Shown here piece by piece: positions 23,437 to 30,907 of a stretch of 35,153 bases of DNA. The stretch covers positions 1-35,153 of the forward strand of contig JAGXAR010000038.1 in NCBI GenBank assembly GCA_018971525.1, given 5' to 3'. The notes below the pieces were generated by a model. That model worked only from the letters and a program-made list of their open reading frames with translations. It was not told the DNA's origin and did not search any database. The position numbers and the translations under genes are program-made. The first letter of the stretch is position 1; every line of letters starts with the position of its first letter. This stretch comes from Nitrospirota bacterium (lineage in GTDB: Bacteria; Nitrospirota; Nitrospiria; Nitrospirales; Nitrospiraceae).

Positions 23437-24174
23437 TCATGCGGGCTTGTTCGCGAACTTCTTATAGAGGATGGGCACCATCGCCAGCAGCCCGAGCAAC
23501 GTGAAGGCCAGTAGCACATTCGGTGAGGCAATCTCTTGCAGCGAATTGATCGAACCGAGCTGCCGTCCGGCATACGCAAAGACGAAGCTTCCGGGAATGA
23601 TTCCAATGGCAGTCGCCGTCACGTAGGTACCAAGGCTCACACGCGTGAGACCCGAGACCATGTTGACGAGAAAGAAGGGAAAGAGGGGGATCAAGCGCAA
23701 GGTCATCAAGTAATTGAAGGCGTTCCTCGAGAATCCCGCTTGGATCGGTCCGAGTCTGCTGCCGAATTTCTGCTCCACCCAATCTCGCAGGAGATAGCGC
23801 GCGGCCAGAAAGGCCAGCGTCGCGCCGGTCGTCGCGCCAATATTGACGAAGAGGGTCCCAAAGACGCTCCCGAAGAGAAACCCGCCGGCGAGAGTCAGGA
23901 TCACCGCCCCGGGCAATGACAGCCCGGTAACGGCAATGTAGACCACAATAAACAACGCAACTGCCGAGACGTAGTTGGCCTCCGTAAAGGCCAGCAACTG
24001 ATCGCGGTTGGACTTGAGTGCATCCAAAGACAGAAATCTGCCGAGATCGAAATAGAAGAACACCCCGACCCCGATCGCAATTCCCAGGATAATCGCAAGC
24101 TTAGTCCCGCTGGCTTGCTGGGATGGAGTCGTCGTGGAGACTTGGCTGGTCATAGCGGCTTCGTGGCGTATCAT
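23437..24174 (-). CDS. TVP38/TMEM64 (VTT/DedA-related) membrane protein
   Basis: The 245-residue protein has about six hydrophobic segments and the VTT core: YIAVTGLSLPGAVILTLAGG, FLFGSVFGTLFVNIGATTGA then TLAFLAARYLLRDWV, and FNYLMTLRLIPLFPFFLVNM, followed by a G-T-Y-V-x-A-T-A-I-G-I-I-P-G-S-F-V segment. These motifs match TVP38/SNARE-associated DedA relatives, envelope lipid-handling or transport proteins, possibly half-transporters or scramblases. ATG 24174 is chosen because GGGAGGAG lies 5 nt upstream; the frame opens eight codons earlier. The partner oxidoreductase begins 57 bp downstream. Fused TVP38-oxidoreductase proteins exist in other bacteria, so the pairing here is probably functional. 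Confidence 0.88.
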   Translation of the reverse strand: MIRHEAAMTSQVSTTTPSQQASGTKLAIILGIAIGVGVFFYFDLGRFLSLDALKSNRDQLLAFTEANYVSAVALFIVVYIAVTGLSLPGAVILTLAGGFLFGSVFGTLFVNIGATTGATLAFLAARYLLRDWVEQKFGSRLGPIQAGFSRNAFNYLMTLRLIPLFPFFLVNMVSGLTRVSLGTYVTATAIGIIPGSFVFAYAGRQLGSINSLQEIASPNVLLAFTLLGLLAMVPILYKKFANKPA

Positions 24175-24342
24175 GAGGACTCCTCCCGTAGCTGTCAATG
24201 TGGCCTGCTACACAATCAGTCTGCGGACTCCCCCTTTCCTTACAAGCCGAGCGGCCAAAGGAAAGGTATTCCGTGCACATCATGCCATTGATGCTACGAG
24301 TAATCAGAGACTTTGGATCTGGACAACGGTGGTAGGCTGCTG

Positions 24343-24427
24343 TGGAGAAGTTGAGGTCGAGGCTTAGGTTGAGGACGGTTATTCATTCTCTTGCACTCTC
24401 AGCCTTAACCTGAACCTCAACCTTCCG
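24343..24427. repeat. Long imperfect inverted repeat downstream of the EF-hand gene
   Basis: GAAGTTGAGGTCGAGGCTTA then GGTTGAGG on the left pairs with CAGCCTTAACCTGAACCTCA then ACCTTC on the right. The same repeat, more diverged, is nested inside the element at 11683-11834. It lies 15 bp beyond the stop of the convergent-facing EF-hand gene and could form a terminator-like stem. The rest of 24175-24342 shows no gene. Confidence 0.6.
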
Positions 24428-24441
24428 AGAAAGCTAGAAGA

Positions 24442-25008
24442 CTACTGTGGCTGGCGACTGTGCAGGTCGCGTTCCATATCGAGCCGGCCGAACGCCCGTT
24501 CAACGGGATCGATCTTCCCGTCCCGATTTCTGTCCAGCTCTTGAAAATGGTCGTGAGCCAGCTCAGCTGTCTGTGGATTCGGCACACCGGCTGTGCGGTA
24601 GTTCGGGCGAGGATCGTAGCGTTGAGGGTCTTCAAGCAGCCCGTGGTACATGAGATCCGTCCTTGGCTGCACCACGACTTTCGGCGCCGCCTTCTTGTGG
24701 ACCTTCATGCGTCGATGGCTCTTCGCACTCGGCGACAAGGACTTGGTCGGTGCCTGCCGGGCCTGCTGCTGAACAGCGTCAGGTTGACGTTCTAGAACAG
24801 CAGGAGGGGTCCCGCTTTTCTTGACATATCTGCTCCCGGGCCTTTGATTTTGTTCTGGATTCGGTGTTGGAGGTGTAGTCACCATGAGAGCCGGAGCCGA
24901 CTCCTTCGCTTTCTTCGTTGCAGCGGACGTCTCTCCATCTGCAACCACAGCAAAAACCAATAGGCAGACATAAGCCAGCATCAAGAAATTGAAACGCGCT
25001 AAATGCAT
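24442..25008 (-). CDS. Exported EF-hand protein
   Basis: The 188-residue product starts MHLARFNFLMLAYVCLLVFA-VVADG, a signal peptide or anchor. It then has a Pro/Lys/Gln-rich low-complexity region (~residues 30-125). Near the C-terminus is one canonical EF-hand loop, DRNRDGKIDPVE, with Asp/Asn/Asp at positions 1, 3 and 5, Asp at 9 and Glu at 12, flanked by short helices. One bound Ca2+ in the periplasm is likely, and dimerisation could make a second site. GGAGGGG lies just before ATG 25008; an earlier frame start at 25059 lacks a ribosome binding site and a signal peptide at the right place. Function unknown. Confidence 0.75.
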   Translation of the reverse strand: MHLARFNFLMLAYVCLLVFAVVADGETSAATKKAKESAPALMVTTPPTPNPEQNQRPGSRYVKKSGTPPAVLERQPDAVQQQARQAPTKSLSPSAKSHRRMKVHKKAAPKVVVQPRTDLMYHGLLEDPQRYDPRPNYRTAGVPNPQTAELAHDHFQELDRNRDGKIDPVERAFGRLDMERDLHSRQPQ

Positions 25009-25025
25009 ACCCCTCCCACTCAAGA

Positions 25026-25037
25026 ACTTGTACAAGT
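25026..25037. promoter_or_regulatory. Perfect 12-bp palindrome upstream of the EF-hand gene
   Basis: ACTTGTACAAGT lies 18 bp before the start codon. A weak -10-like TACACT overlaps its upstream side on the minus strand. This spacing would suit an operator for a small dimeric repressor, but no promoter with a good -35 is seen. The remaining 25038-25269 has no gene. Confidence 0.3.
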
Positions 25038-25269
25038 GTAGCAGGTTCGACGCGCGCATAGCCCCTGATTTCTCAATGCGTTAAGCTGCATCATGCTTGA
25101 GATGGTCGTGACGGAACCGGGGAAGCGCCTAGCGAGACGGTCCCTGGAGCGGAAAGGAAGGAGTGGTCTTTGTGCGCAGAATGGCCCTTCGTGAGGTGGC
25201 GATCATCACTCGCAAGAATGCTACTGCTTCACGGGAGACGAGATACCCTTCAAGGGCCTGCTGACGGTC

Positions 25270-25620
25270 TTAACGAATTGTCTGGCAATATTGCTCGAGC
25301 TGTTGGGCAAAGACGAGAAATTGATCTCCCCCTTGCTGACGATATTCTTCTTTCGGCACCCGCTCCTGACGTTCACGCCGGACCCGTTCGCAGGCCTTTT
25401 GTTCTGTCCGGTGGATTTGTGGCTGCAACCGAGCCTGCTCTTCCAGGGAGCGACCTGCCATACTTTCTTGCATTTGTTTCAAGGAGAGATAGTAATCATA
25501 GAGTGTCGGTTCCTCTGTCCGAGTCGGCGACGCTTCGGTATCCGCCGGCGGCGCTTCAGTCTCTGCTGCATACAGGGCGACCGGGCACAGCAAGGACACA
25601 AGCAGGACAAACCTTTCCAT
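25270..25620 (-). CDS. Small exported helical protein, last gene of the Tad-linked operon
   Basis: The 116-residue product has a signal peptide (MERFVLLVSLLCPVALYA-AETEA), a Thr/Glu/Pro linker and then a charged helical region: YDYYLSLKQMQESMAGRSLE, QKACERVRRERQERVPKEEY, ending in AQQLEQYCQTIR. Two cysteines (KACERV and EQYCQT) could pair in the periplasm. I do not recognise a family. ATG 25620 has AGAGGTG 4-5 nt upstream and is 11 bp after the DUF362 stop. An alternative ATG at 25635 overlaps that stop as ATGA and adds five residues. Co-transcription with the preceding genes is very likely; function is unknown. Confidence 0.65.
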   Translation of the reverse strand: MERFVLLVSLLCPVALYAAETEAPPADTEASPTRTEEPTLYDYYLSLKQMQESMAGRSLEEQARLQPQIHRTEQKACERVRRERQERVPKEEYRQQGGDQFLVFAQQLEQYCQTIR

Positions 25621-25631
25621 CAAACACCTCT

Positions 25632-26657
25632 TCATGTGAGTCGTATGCCATGTTGAGCCGGAATCTGGTCGATCAGGTTGAAGTTCGTCCGCACTGCGGC
25701 AATCGCTTCGCCGCGCTGTTCGATCGATCCCTCGCCGATCGGTCCCAGCCAATTGTCGGCCCTCTCCAGATAGGACACTTTATAGGGGTCGATGCCCATG
25801 ATCCGACAACAGGTCGCATCGACCGCGGCAAGATTTCGACCCATCACCAAAACCCCTGCCTGCTTGGGATCACCCATGATCGGCCCATCACCCTGCATTC
25901 CAACAATGCCATCGACAATCGCAAAATGCGGTTTCAATGTCGCATTGATATCCAAAATCGAATTCTCGATCCCCGCATGGTGCAACACGTTCTTTGGCCA
26001 TCCGTAGTAAATACCCGGCATCACCCCAAAGAGATTCTTCATCGAAAGCGTGGCTCCAGCCCAATGGTGCGTTTTCATCTTCGCGACGGACACGATCCAG
26101 TCCACTTCCTTGAAGAGGCAAGGAAACGTCAGCGTCCGCATCGAAGACTGGCGACCGGCATTCGGCAGCTCATACCCCGTAATGTAATTGAGATCGTGAA
26201 ATCGGATGTGGTCTTCCGTCAGCACATCCGCCAAGCCGGACTCTTCATAGACCGCCAGCGTGTCTCGGCGATGGCCAGGTCCCTCGGCGACCATCACAGT
26301 CGCCGCTCCCAGCCGAAGAAACGCCTCGATCGCGCCACGCAGGACCAGCGGATGCGTGTTGATGTGGGGCGCTCCTGAAGCAGTTTCGACCAGGTTCGGC
26401 TTTAGTAAAATCCGCTTGCCCTTCAATTCCTCGGGATTGACACCCAGCTCTCGAATCCCTCTCGTAATCGCATCGGCAATATCCAACTGGTAATGGGCGA
26501 CTTTGGCCACGAACGACTGGGCCTGTTGCGGCATCCGAGAATACCGCTTCGGAACCAGGAGCAATCCCGATCCAATCACAAGACCGGCCGCCCCTGCCAG
26601 AAGCACGTCGCGGCGCGTAAGGCCTCCAGCCGATTTGGAACCAACGTGATCTGACAA
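25632..26657 (-). CDS. Tat-exported DUF362 protein, TTG start
   Basis: Translation most likely starts at TTG 26657, because AAGGAG lies 4 nt before it and the frame upstream merely repeats the toroid gene's DNA. The 341-residue product then begins with a twin-arginine signal: GGLTRRDVLLAGAAGLVIGS. The DUF362 body follows: RILLKPNLVETASGAPHINT, VMVAEGPGHRRDT, IVSVAKMKTHHWAGATLSMK then NLFGVMPGIYYGW, and VAIVDGIVGMQGDGPIMG-like FAIVDGIVGMQGDGPIMGDP. DUF362 proteins are often redox-linked and sometimes carry ferredoxin domains. Here no C-x-x-C-x-x-C-x-x-x-C cluster motif is present, so cofactor and reaction are unknown. It is translated right after the toroid protein. Confidence 0.85.
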   Translation of the reverse strand: MSDHVGSKSAGGLTRRDVLLAGAAGLVIGSGLLLVPKRYSRMPQQAQSFVAKVAHYQLDIADAITRGIRELGVNPEELKGKRILLKPNLVETASGAPHINTHPLVLRGAIEAFLRLGAATVMVAEGPGHRRDTLAVYEESGLADVLTEDHIRFHDLNYITGYELPNAGRQSSMRTLTFPCLFKEVDWIVSVAKMKTHHWAGATLSMKNLFGVMPGIYYGWPKNVLHHAGIENSILDINATLKPHFAIVDGIVGMQGDGPIMGDPKQAGVLVMGRNLAAVDATCCRIMGIDPYKVSYLERADNWLGPIGEGSIEQRGEAIAAVRTNFNLIDQIPAQHGIRLT

Positions 26658-26665
26658 GGCACTCC

Positions 26666-27616
26666 TTATTGAGCGAGGACAGGGGGCGCCTGATTGCGAC
26701 TCGAGTGCAAGAACAGGGCGCTCTTTGTGTCCGCCTCTCCTGCTAATGCGCCCAAGAATAGAAGACAGAGCGCCGACGTATCGTAGTCGCCGTAACGAGA
26801 CTGATTCGCCAAACACCGTTCAACTAAAGCCGCACCGTTCGAAGGCCACAGATCCCACGCTGCGAGACCCAGCAAACTCCACCCGAGCGAGATCGGCGTA
26901 CGTAACCGATCGACCTCGCCTTGAAGATAATCGATACTCTTGGCAACCTTCTCCTGACCAACCGCTCCAGCTAATCCGGTTAACGCAGCGCCTGTACTTT
27001 CCGCCATGGGATGGAGCTCCCTCCCAAACATAAGCGTGTTCCCATAATTCCATCCCCCATGGGGCAACTGACGGTCGAGCATCATCCGGATGGCTTCGCG
27101 GATACGATCATGCTGTCCATGCCCCGCAGCTCTCAGCGCAATCACCACCAGCGCAGTGGGCTCGACCCAGGAATGGGTGTCGGCCACCCAGGGCCATCCC
27201 CTTAAAAGAGTGTCGTGTGCAGCGGGCTCACCAAATTTCCGAGGGTTGTGAACTCCCGTCGTTTCAAGGACAAACTTGACGGCGCGGCTCTGAGCAGTTT
27301 GGCTTGCAGGAGAATCCTGCCAGGCGAGTATGGCTAACGCTGTGGGCCAGTACGATTCGGGATGTTCCCGCTGTACCCACACGCGACCGTCTTCAGCCTG
27401 CTCATGAATGAGACGCGCACGGTGTCTCTCAAGGATATCCTGCTCCCCTCCGGCCGCCCCGAAGGCAAGAATACCCCATGCAGTTGCATCGGTGCGGAAC
27501 TGCCCGTCAGGCCGGTCGACGATGTCTCCCTCAGAAAGAAATCGGCGAGATAGCTCCGCACGAATCATTCGCTTGAGAGACAAGGACACCATAATAGGTT
27601 CTGCGTCATTGGCCAT
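26666..27616 (-). CDS. Terpenoid-cyclase/prenyltransferase-fold (alpha/alpha toroid) protein
   Basis: The 316-residue protein is built of paired helices with aromatic glycine-rich turns: DGQFRTDATAWGILAFGAAG, DGRVWVQREHPESYWPTALA, GWPWVADTHSWVEPTALVVI and LPHGGWNYGNTLM. This is the pattern of squalene-hopene cyclase and prenyltransferase beta-subunit repeats (QW-like). The D-x-D-D proton-donor motif of cyclases is absent, the length is half of a cyclase, and no signal peptide is seen. Cyclisation is therefore unlikely; a binding or scaffold role is more probable. The ATG at 27616 overlaps the end of tadC by 11 bp, which argues for coupled translation. The start is not backed by a clear ribosome binding site. 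Confidence 0.75.
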   Translation of the reverse strand: MANDAEPIMVSLSLKRMIRAELSRRFLSEGDIVDRPDGQFRTDATAWGILAFGAAGGEQDILERHRARLIHEQAEDGRVWVQREHPESYWPTALAILAWQDSPASQTAQSRAVKFVLETTGVHNPRKFGEPAAHDTLLRGWPWVADTHSWVEPTALVVIALRAAGHGQHDRIREAIRMMLDRQLPHGGWNYGNTLMFGRELHPMAESTGAALTGLAGAVGQEKVAKSIDYLQGEVDRLRTPISLGWSLLGLAAWDLWPSNGAALVERCLANQSRYGDYDTSALCLLFLGALAGEADTKSALFLHSSRNQAPPVLAQ

Positions 27617-28562
27617 TCAATGCCGGGAACAATACCCGCACCATTTTGATGCAGGCCGGCCCAATCAGCACAATAAACATGCTCGGGAAAATAAAGAAAA
27701 TGAGGGGCAACAACAACTTGACGGGCAATTTCGCGGCTAACTCTTCTGCCTTGAGTCGACGAGTGGTGCGCATTGAATCGGCATGCACCCGAAGAGCTTG
27801 ACCGATACTGGTCCCAAACCGGTCCGTCTGAACGAGGAGTGCGACCAGATTTCTCACCTCTTCCAGGTCCGTGCGGTACGCGAGGTTCCTGAGCGCTTCT
27901 TGTCTCGACGAGCCGGTTCTTAGTTCCAATGCCAAGATGTTCAATTCATCACTCAATTCAGGATGGGTCCGCTTGACCTCTCCACCGACTCGGCCGATGG
28001 CCTGATCCAATCCCAGCCCTGCTTCCACGCAAACCACCATCAAGTCCAAGGCATCCGGAATAGCCCGCTGAAGCGCATCCTTGCGAGCGGCGATGGCCCT
28101 CCGCAACCAGAGCACTGGAGCATAATAGCCACAAGCGGCAACCAGGACATAGTAAAAGGTGAGTTTCGAGACACTCGGGAAGCCCAGCAACTTTGCGGGA
28201 ATCATGGCCATCAAGCAGGCCATGAGAATGGCCAACAAGAGCTTGGCGCCGACGAAAAACACCGGGGCTTTCGCCGATCGATAGCCTGCGTTGATCAATT
28301 GGCGGCGAGTCGCATGAACTTCCTCGACATTCGACGGCTGGTTCATCCGGGCGAACCATTCCAGCAAACCACGCAACTGTGCCATGAACTGGTCAACCAT
28401 TCCTGCAGGAGCCGCTTCAGATTCAAGTGTTGCACTGGTTCCTTCAACCCGCCGTCGCCAGGTCTGCAAGGCTTCTCTGGAATTGAAGTAGAAGAAGACA
28501 GCCGAACTCGCCAGCATGACCGCAAGAAATGTGACCAGCGCGACGATTAGAGGGATATCCAT
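27606..28562 (-). CDS. tadC: Tad pilus inner-membrane platform protein TadC
   Basis: The 318-residue protein has an N-terminal membrane helix, a paired helix region near residues 100-150, and the type II secretion F domain: AIPDALDLMVVCVEAGLGLD, the E-L-x-x-E-L-x-I-L-x-L-E-L-R-T-G-x-S-R-x-E-A-L stretch, LVQTDRFGTSIGQALRVHAD and a C-terminal hydrophobic pair (LLLPLIFFIFPSMFIVLIGP). TadC and TadB form the platform that couples the ATPase to Flp pilus assembly. ATG 28562 has AAGGAG 6 nt upstream; the frame opens nine codons earlier. The gene lies 10 bp after tadB. Confidence 0.92.
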   Translation of the reverse strand: MDIPLIVALVTFLAVMLASSAVFFYFNSREALQTWRRRVEGTSATLESEAAPAGMVDQFMAQLRGLLEWFARMNQPSNVEEVHATRRQLINAGYRSAKAPVFFVGAKLLLAILMACLMAMIPAKLLGFPSVSKLTFYYVLVAACGYYAPVLWLRRAIAARKDALQRAIPDALDLMVVCVEAGLGLDQAIGRVGGEVKRTHPELSDELNILALELRTGSSRQEALRNLAYRTDLEEVRNLVALLVQTDRFGTSIGQALRVHADSMRTTRRLKAEELAAKLPVKLLLPLIFFIFPSMFIVLIGPACIKMVRVLFPALNGQ

Positions 28563-28572
28563 GCGTAGCTCC

Positions 28573-29538
28573 TTAGACCTTGATAGCAACCATGCGCTTC
28601 ATGATGATCGCTCCTGTCACCATGAGGAAACTCCCAACCATAAGCATATTCTGTCCCATAGGGTCCGTGAATAACGTCGACATATAGTCAGGGTTCATCT
28701 TGTAAAGTAGGAGCCCGACAACTATAGGGAGGCCAAATAGAATAATTGCAGAGAACCGTCCTTCCGCCGACAAAGCTCTGACTCTCAGCTGCAATTCGAA
28801 TCGCTTGCGGATCATTCCTGCCAGTGAATCGATAATCTCGGCCAAATTGCCGCCGGTTTCCCGCTGAACTAACACAGACGTGACAAAGAACCGCAAATCC
28901 ACGCAATCCAGTCGATCTGTCATATTCTGGAGCGCCTGCGGGAGAGCGACGCCCATGGACACCTCATCGAAGACACGTCGAAACTCGATGCCGATGGGAT
29001 CGGCCGCTTCATCTCCCACCAGCTTCAATCCGACTGAGAAGGCGTGGCCGGCGCGGAGCGCCCTCGACACCAGCTCAAGTGCCTCCGGCAGTTGACGCTC
29101 AAACATCGCCATCCGTTGGCTCTTCAGCCAATAGAGATAACCGGCAGGAAGAGCGCCGAGCACGACGGCAAAGAGAAGGGCGAGCAGCAAGGCCTGATGC
29201 ATCGACAGGGCGAGCAATAGCGCGCCCAACGCTAAGAGCGGCATAGCCAGCACAAAGATGCCCAACGGAACCCGACAATCCGCCTGTCGGTGGAGCAGGC
29301 GGAGAGGTTGAAACCGACGTGCCTTGATCAAGAGATCGTTCAACCAAGGGATGTCGCTGAGCGACTCCTTTCGAACGATGTTCAATTGTCCTGTCGCCTC
29401 GGGAGCCGACCACTTTTGGACCCGTTCAACCGCACGGTCCGTCCCACGGGGAGCCATCATGCGATGCAGCGCCGCACAGCCTTGGAGAAACAAGAGGATC
29501 GTGCCGAAAATCCCTAGTGCGATCAGAACGGTCAGCAT
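28573..29538 (-). CDS. tadB: Tad pilus inner-membrane platform protein TadB
   Basis: This 321-residue protein has an N-terminal membrane segment, a linker, two central hydrophobic segments and a T2SF domain: QLPEALELVSRALRAGHAFS, then D-E-V-x-x-G-x-x-L-x-x-A-L-like DEVSMGVALPQALQNM and VQRETGGNLAEIIDSLAGMI then RKRFELQLRVRALSAEGRFS. These are diagnostic for TadB, partner of TadC and TadA in the Flp pilus machine. Its ATG overlaps the tadA stop by 7 bp (29532-29538), so translation is coupled. Confidence 0.93.
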   Translation of the reverse strand: MLTVLIALGIFGTILLFLQGCAALHRMMAPRGTDRAVERVQKWSAPEATGQLNIVRKESLSDIPWLNDLLIKARRFQPLRLLHRQADCRVPLGIFVLAMPLLALGALLLALSMHQALLLALLFAVVLGALPAGYLYWLKSQRMAMFERQLPEALELVSRALRAGHAFSVGLKLVGDEAADPIGIEFRRVFDEVSMGVALPQALQNMTDRLDCVDLRFFVTSVLVQRETGGNLAEIIDSLAGMIRKRFELQLRVRALSAEGRFSAIILFGLPIVVGLLLYKMNPDYMSTLFTDPMGQNMLMVGSFLMVTGAIIMKRMVAIKV

Positions 29539-30845
29539 TCGTACACCTTTTGTGGATCAAAGAGATCAGGCGGAAGAGCCACGCCCTTCGCGGCCAGTCG
29601 ATCGGCAAACTTCGGCCGCACACCGGTCGCCTTGAATCGACCTTTGACTTTCCGATTCTCATCGAGACCGGTCTGCTGGAAGGTGAAGAGTTCTTGTAGC
29701 GTGATCAGGTCGCCCTCCATGCCGACGACCTCTTGCAGACTGATCAACTTCCTCGTCCCGTCCGACAACCGCGCAATCTGAACAATCACGTCCAATGCGG
29801 ATGACACATAGTGCCGCATCGCCTTCGCCGCCAAATTGAACCCTGCCATCGACACCAGGGTCTCAATCCTGGTCAGGGCATCTCGACAGGAGTTGGCATG
29901 GACCGTCGTCAAGGACCCGTCGTGACCGGTGTTCATGGCTTGGAGCATGTCCAAGCTCTCCGCTCCGCGCACCTCGCCCAGGATGATCCGGTCCGGGCGC
30001 ATACGGAGAGCGTTCTTCACCAACTCACGCTGCGCGATTTCCCCTTTCCCCTCGATATTAGCAGGCCTTGTCTCCAGCCGGACCACATGATCCTGGCGCA
30101 ATTGAAGTTCCGCGGCGTCTTCGATCGTGACAATCCGTTCGTTATTCGGAATGAATCCGGACAGCACATTCAACAGCGTGGTTTTTCCCGACCCTGTTCC
30201 ACCTGAGATCAGTACGTTCAATCGTGCCTGTACAATCGCCTTCAGCAACTCACCGATCTCCGGCGTCAACGAACGCTTGTCGATCAGGTGATAGAGTTGC
30301 AACGGATCCTTGCTGAATTTTCTAATGGAGAGCGATGGCCCGTCGATCGCAAGCGGCGGGATGATGGCATTGACGCGCGATCCATCCGCGAGCCGGGCAT
30401 CCACCATCGGCACCGACTCATCGATGCGCCGCCCGACGCGCGAGACGATCTTCTCGATGATTTTCTTTAAATGCGCATTGTCCTTGAACCGGACAGGCGT
30501 CAGTTCCAACCGCCCGGATCGCTCGACAAAGACCTGGTTGTACCCATTCACGAGTATGTCGTTGACAGTCTGATCCGCCAACAGCGGCTCCAACGGCCCC
30601 AACCCCAGCACCTCGTGGAGAATGTCCTGCGTGATTTGTGTCCGTTCACGTTGATTGAGCGGGACCGATTCCTGCTGCAAGAGCTGTTCGATCAGCTTGG
30701 ACAGCTGGGCCGTCACAGCCTCTTGCGACATCGAGTTGACCGCATTGAGATCGAGCAACTCGATCACGCGCTGATGCAAGCGATCTTTCAACTCTTGATA
30801 GTGGGACGCGATCTCCGTCCCGTTTGTCTGCTTCGTTGCGAGCAT
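29532..30845 (-). CDS. tadA: Tad pilus assembly ATPase TadA (CpaF)
   Basis: The 437-residue secretion ATPase has an N-terminal helical domain (residues ~10-90, [12 protein letters not shown]), [18 protein letters not shown], the Walker [10 protein letters not shown] (Lys221), [14 protein letters not shown] (Asp box), the Walker B region [20 protein letters not shown] with Glu291, and a His-box [14 protein letters not shown]. It forms a hexamer that powers extension (and possibly retraction) of Flp pili at the inner membrane. Length is typical of CpaF. The start has AGGT 7 nt upstream; 62 bp separate it from the tadZ stop. Confidence 0.95.
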   Translation of the reverse strand: MLATKQTNGTEIASHYQELKDRLHQRVIELLDLNAVNSMSQEAVTAQLSKLIEQLLQQESVPLNQRERTQITQDILHEVLGLGPLEPLLADQTVNDILVNGYNQVFVERSGRLELTPVRFKDNAHLKKIIEKIVSRVGRRIDESVPMVDARLADGSRVNAIIPPLAIDGPSLSIRKFSKDPLQLYHLIDKRSLTPEIGELLKAIVQARLNVLISGGTGSGKTTLLNVLSGFIPNNERIVTIEDAAELQLRQDHVVRLETRPANIEGKGEIAQRELVKNALRMRPDRIILGEVRGAESLDMLQAMNTGHDGSLTTVHANSCRDALTRIETLVSMAGFNLAAKAMRHYVSSALDVIVQIARLSDGTRKLISLQEVVGMEGDLITLQELFTFQQTGLDENRKVKGRFKATGVRPKFADRLAAKGVALPPDLFDPQKVYEC

Positions 30846-30907
30846 CGTGCTTACCTACCTTCCTTCTTGCCCTGAAATCCTCGCCATGCGGACACCGTTC
30901 GACCAGC

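Noticed and set aside
22513-23514. A 333-residue open frame on the plus strand
   Set aside because: It is antisense to the FAD-binding flavoprotein and has no domain of its own.
25170-26378. A 402-residue open frame on the plus strand
   Set aside because: It is antisense to the DUF362 and small exported genes, with the composition of a reverse-strand shadow.
26658-26816. A 53-residue N-terminal extension of the DUF362 protein
   Set aside because: It is the toroid gene read in another frame; a TTG with AAGGAG at 26657 places the Tat signal at the true N-terminus.
26666-27616. Annotation as a squalene-hopene cyclase
   Set aside because: The D-x-D-D catalytic motif is missing, the length is about half and no hopanoid genes are near.
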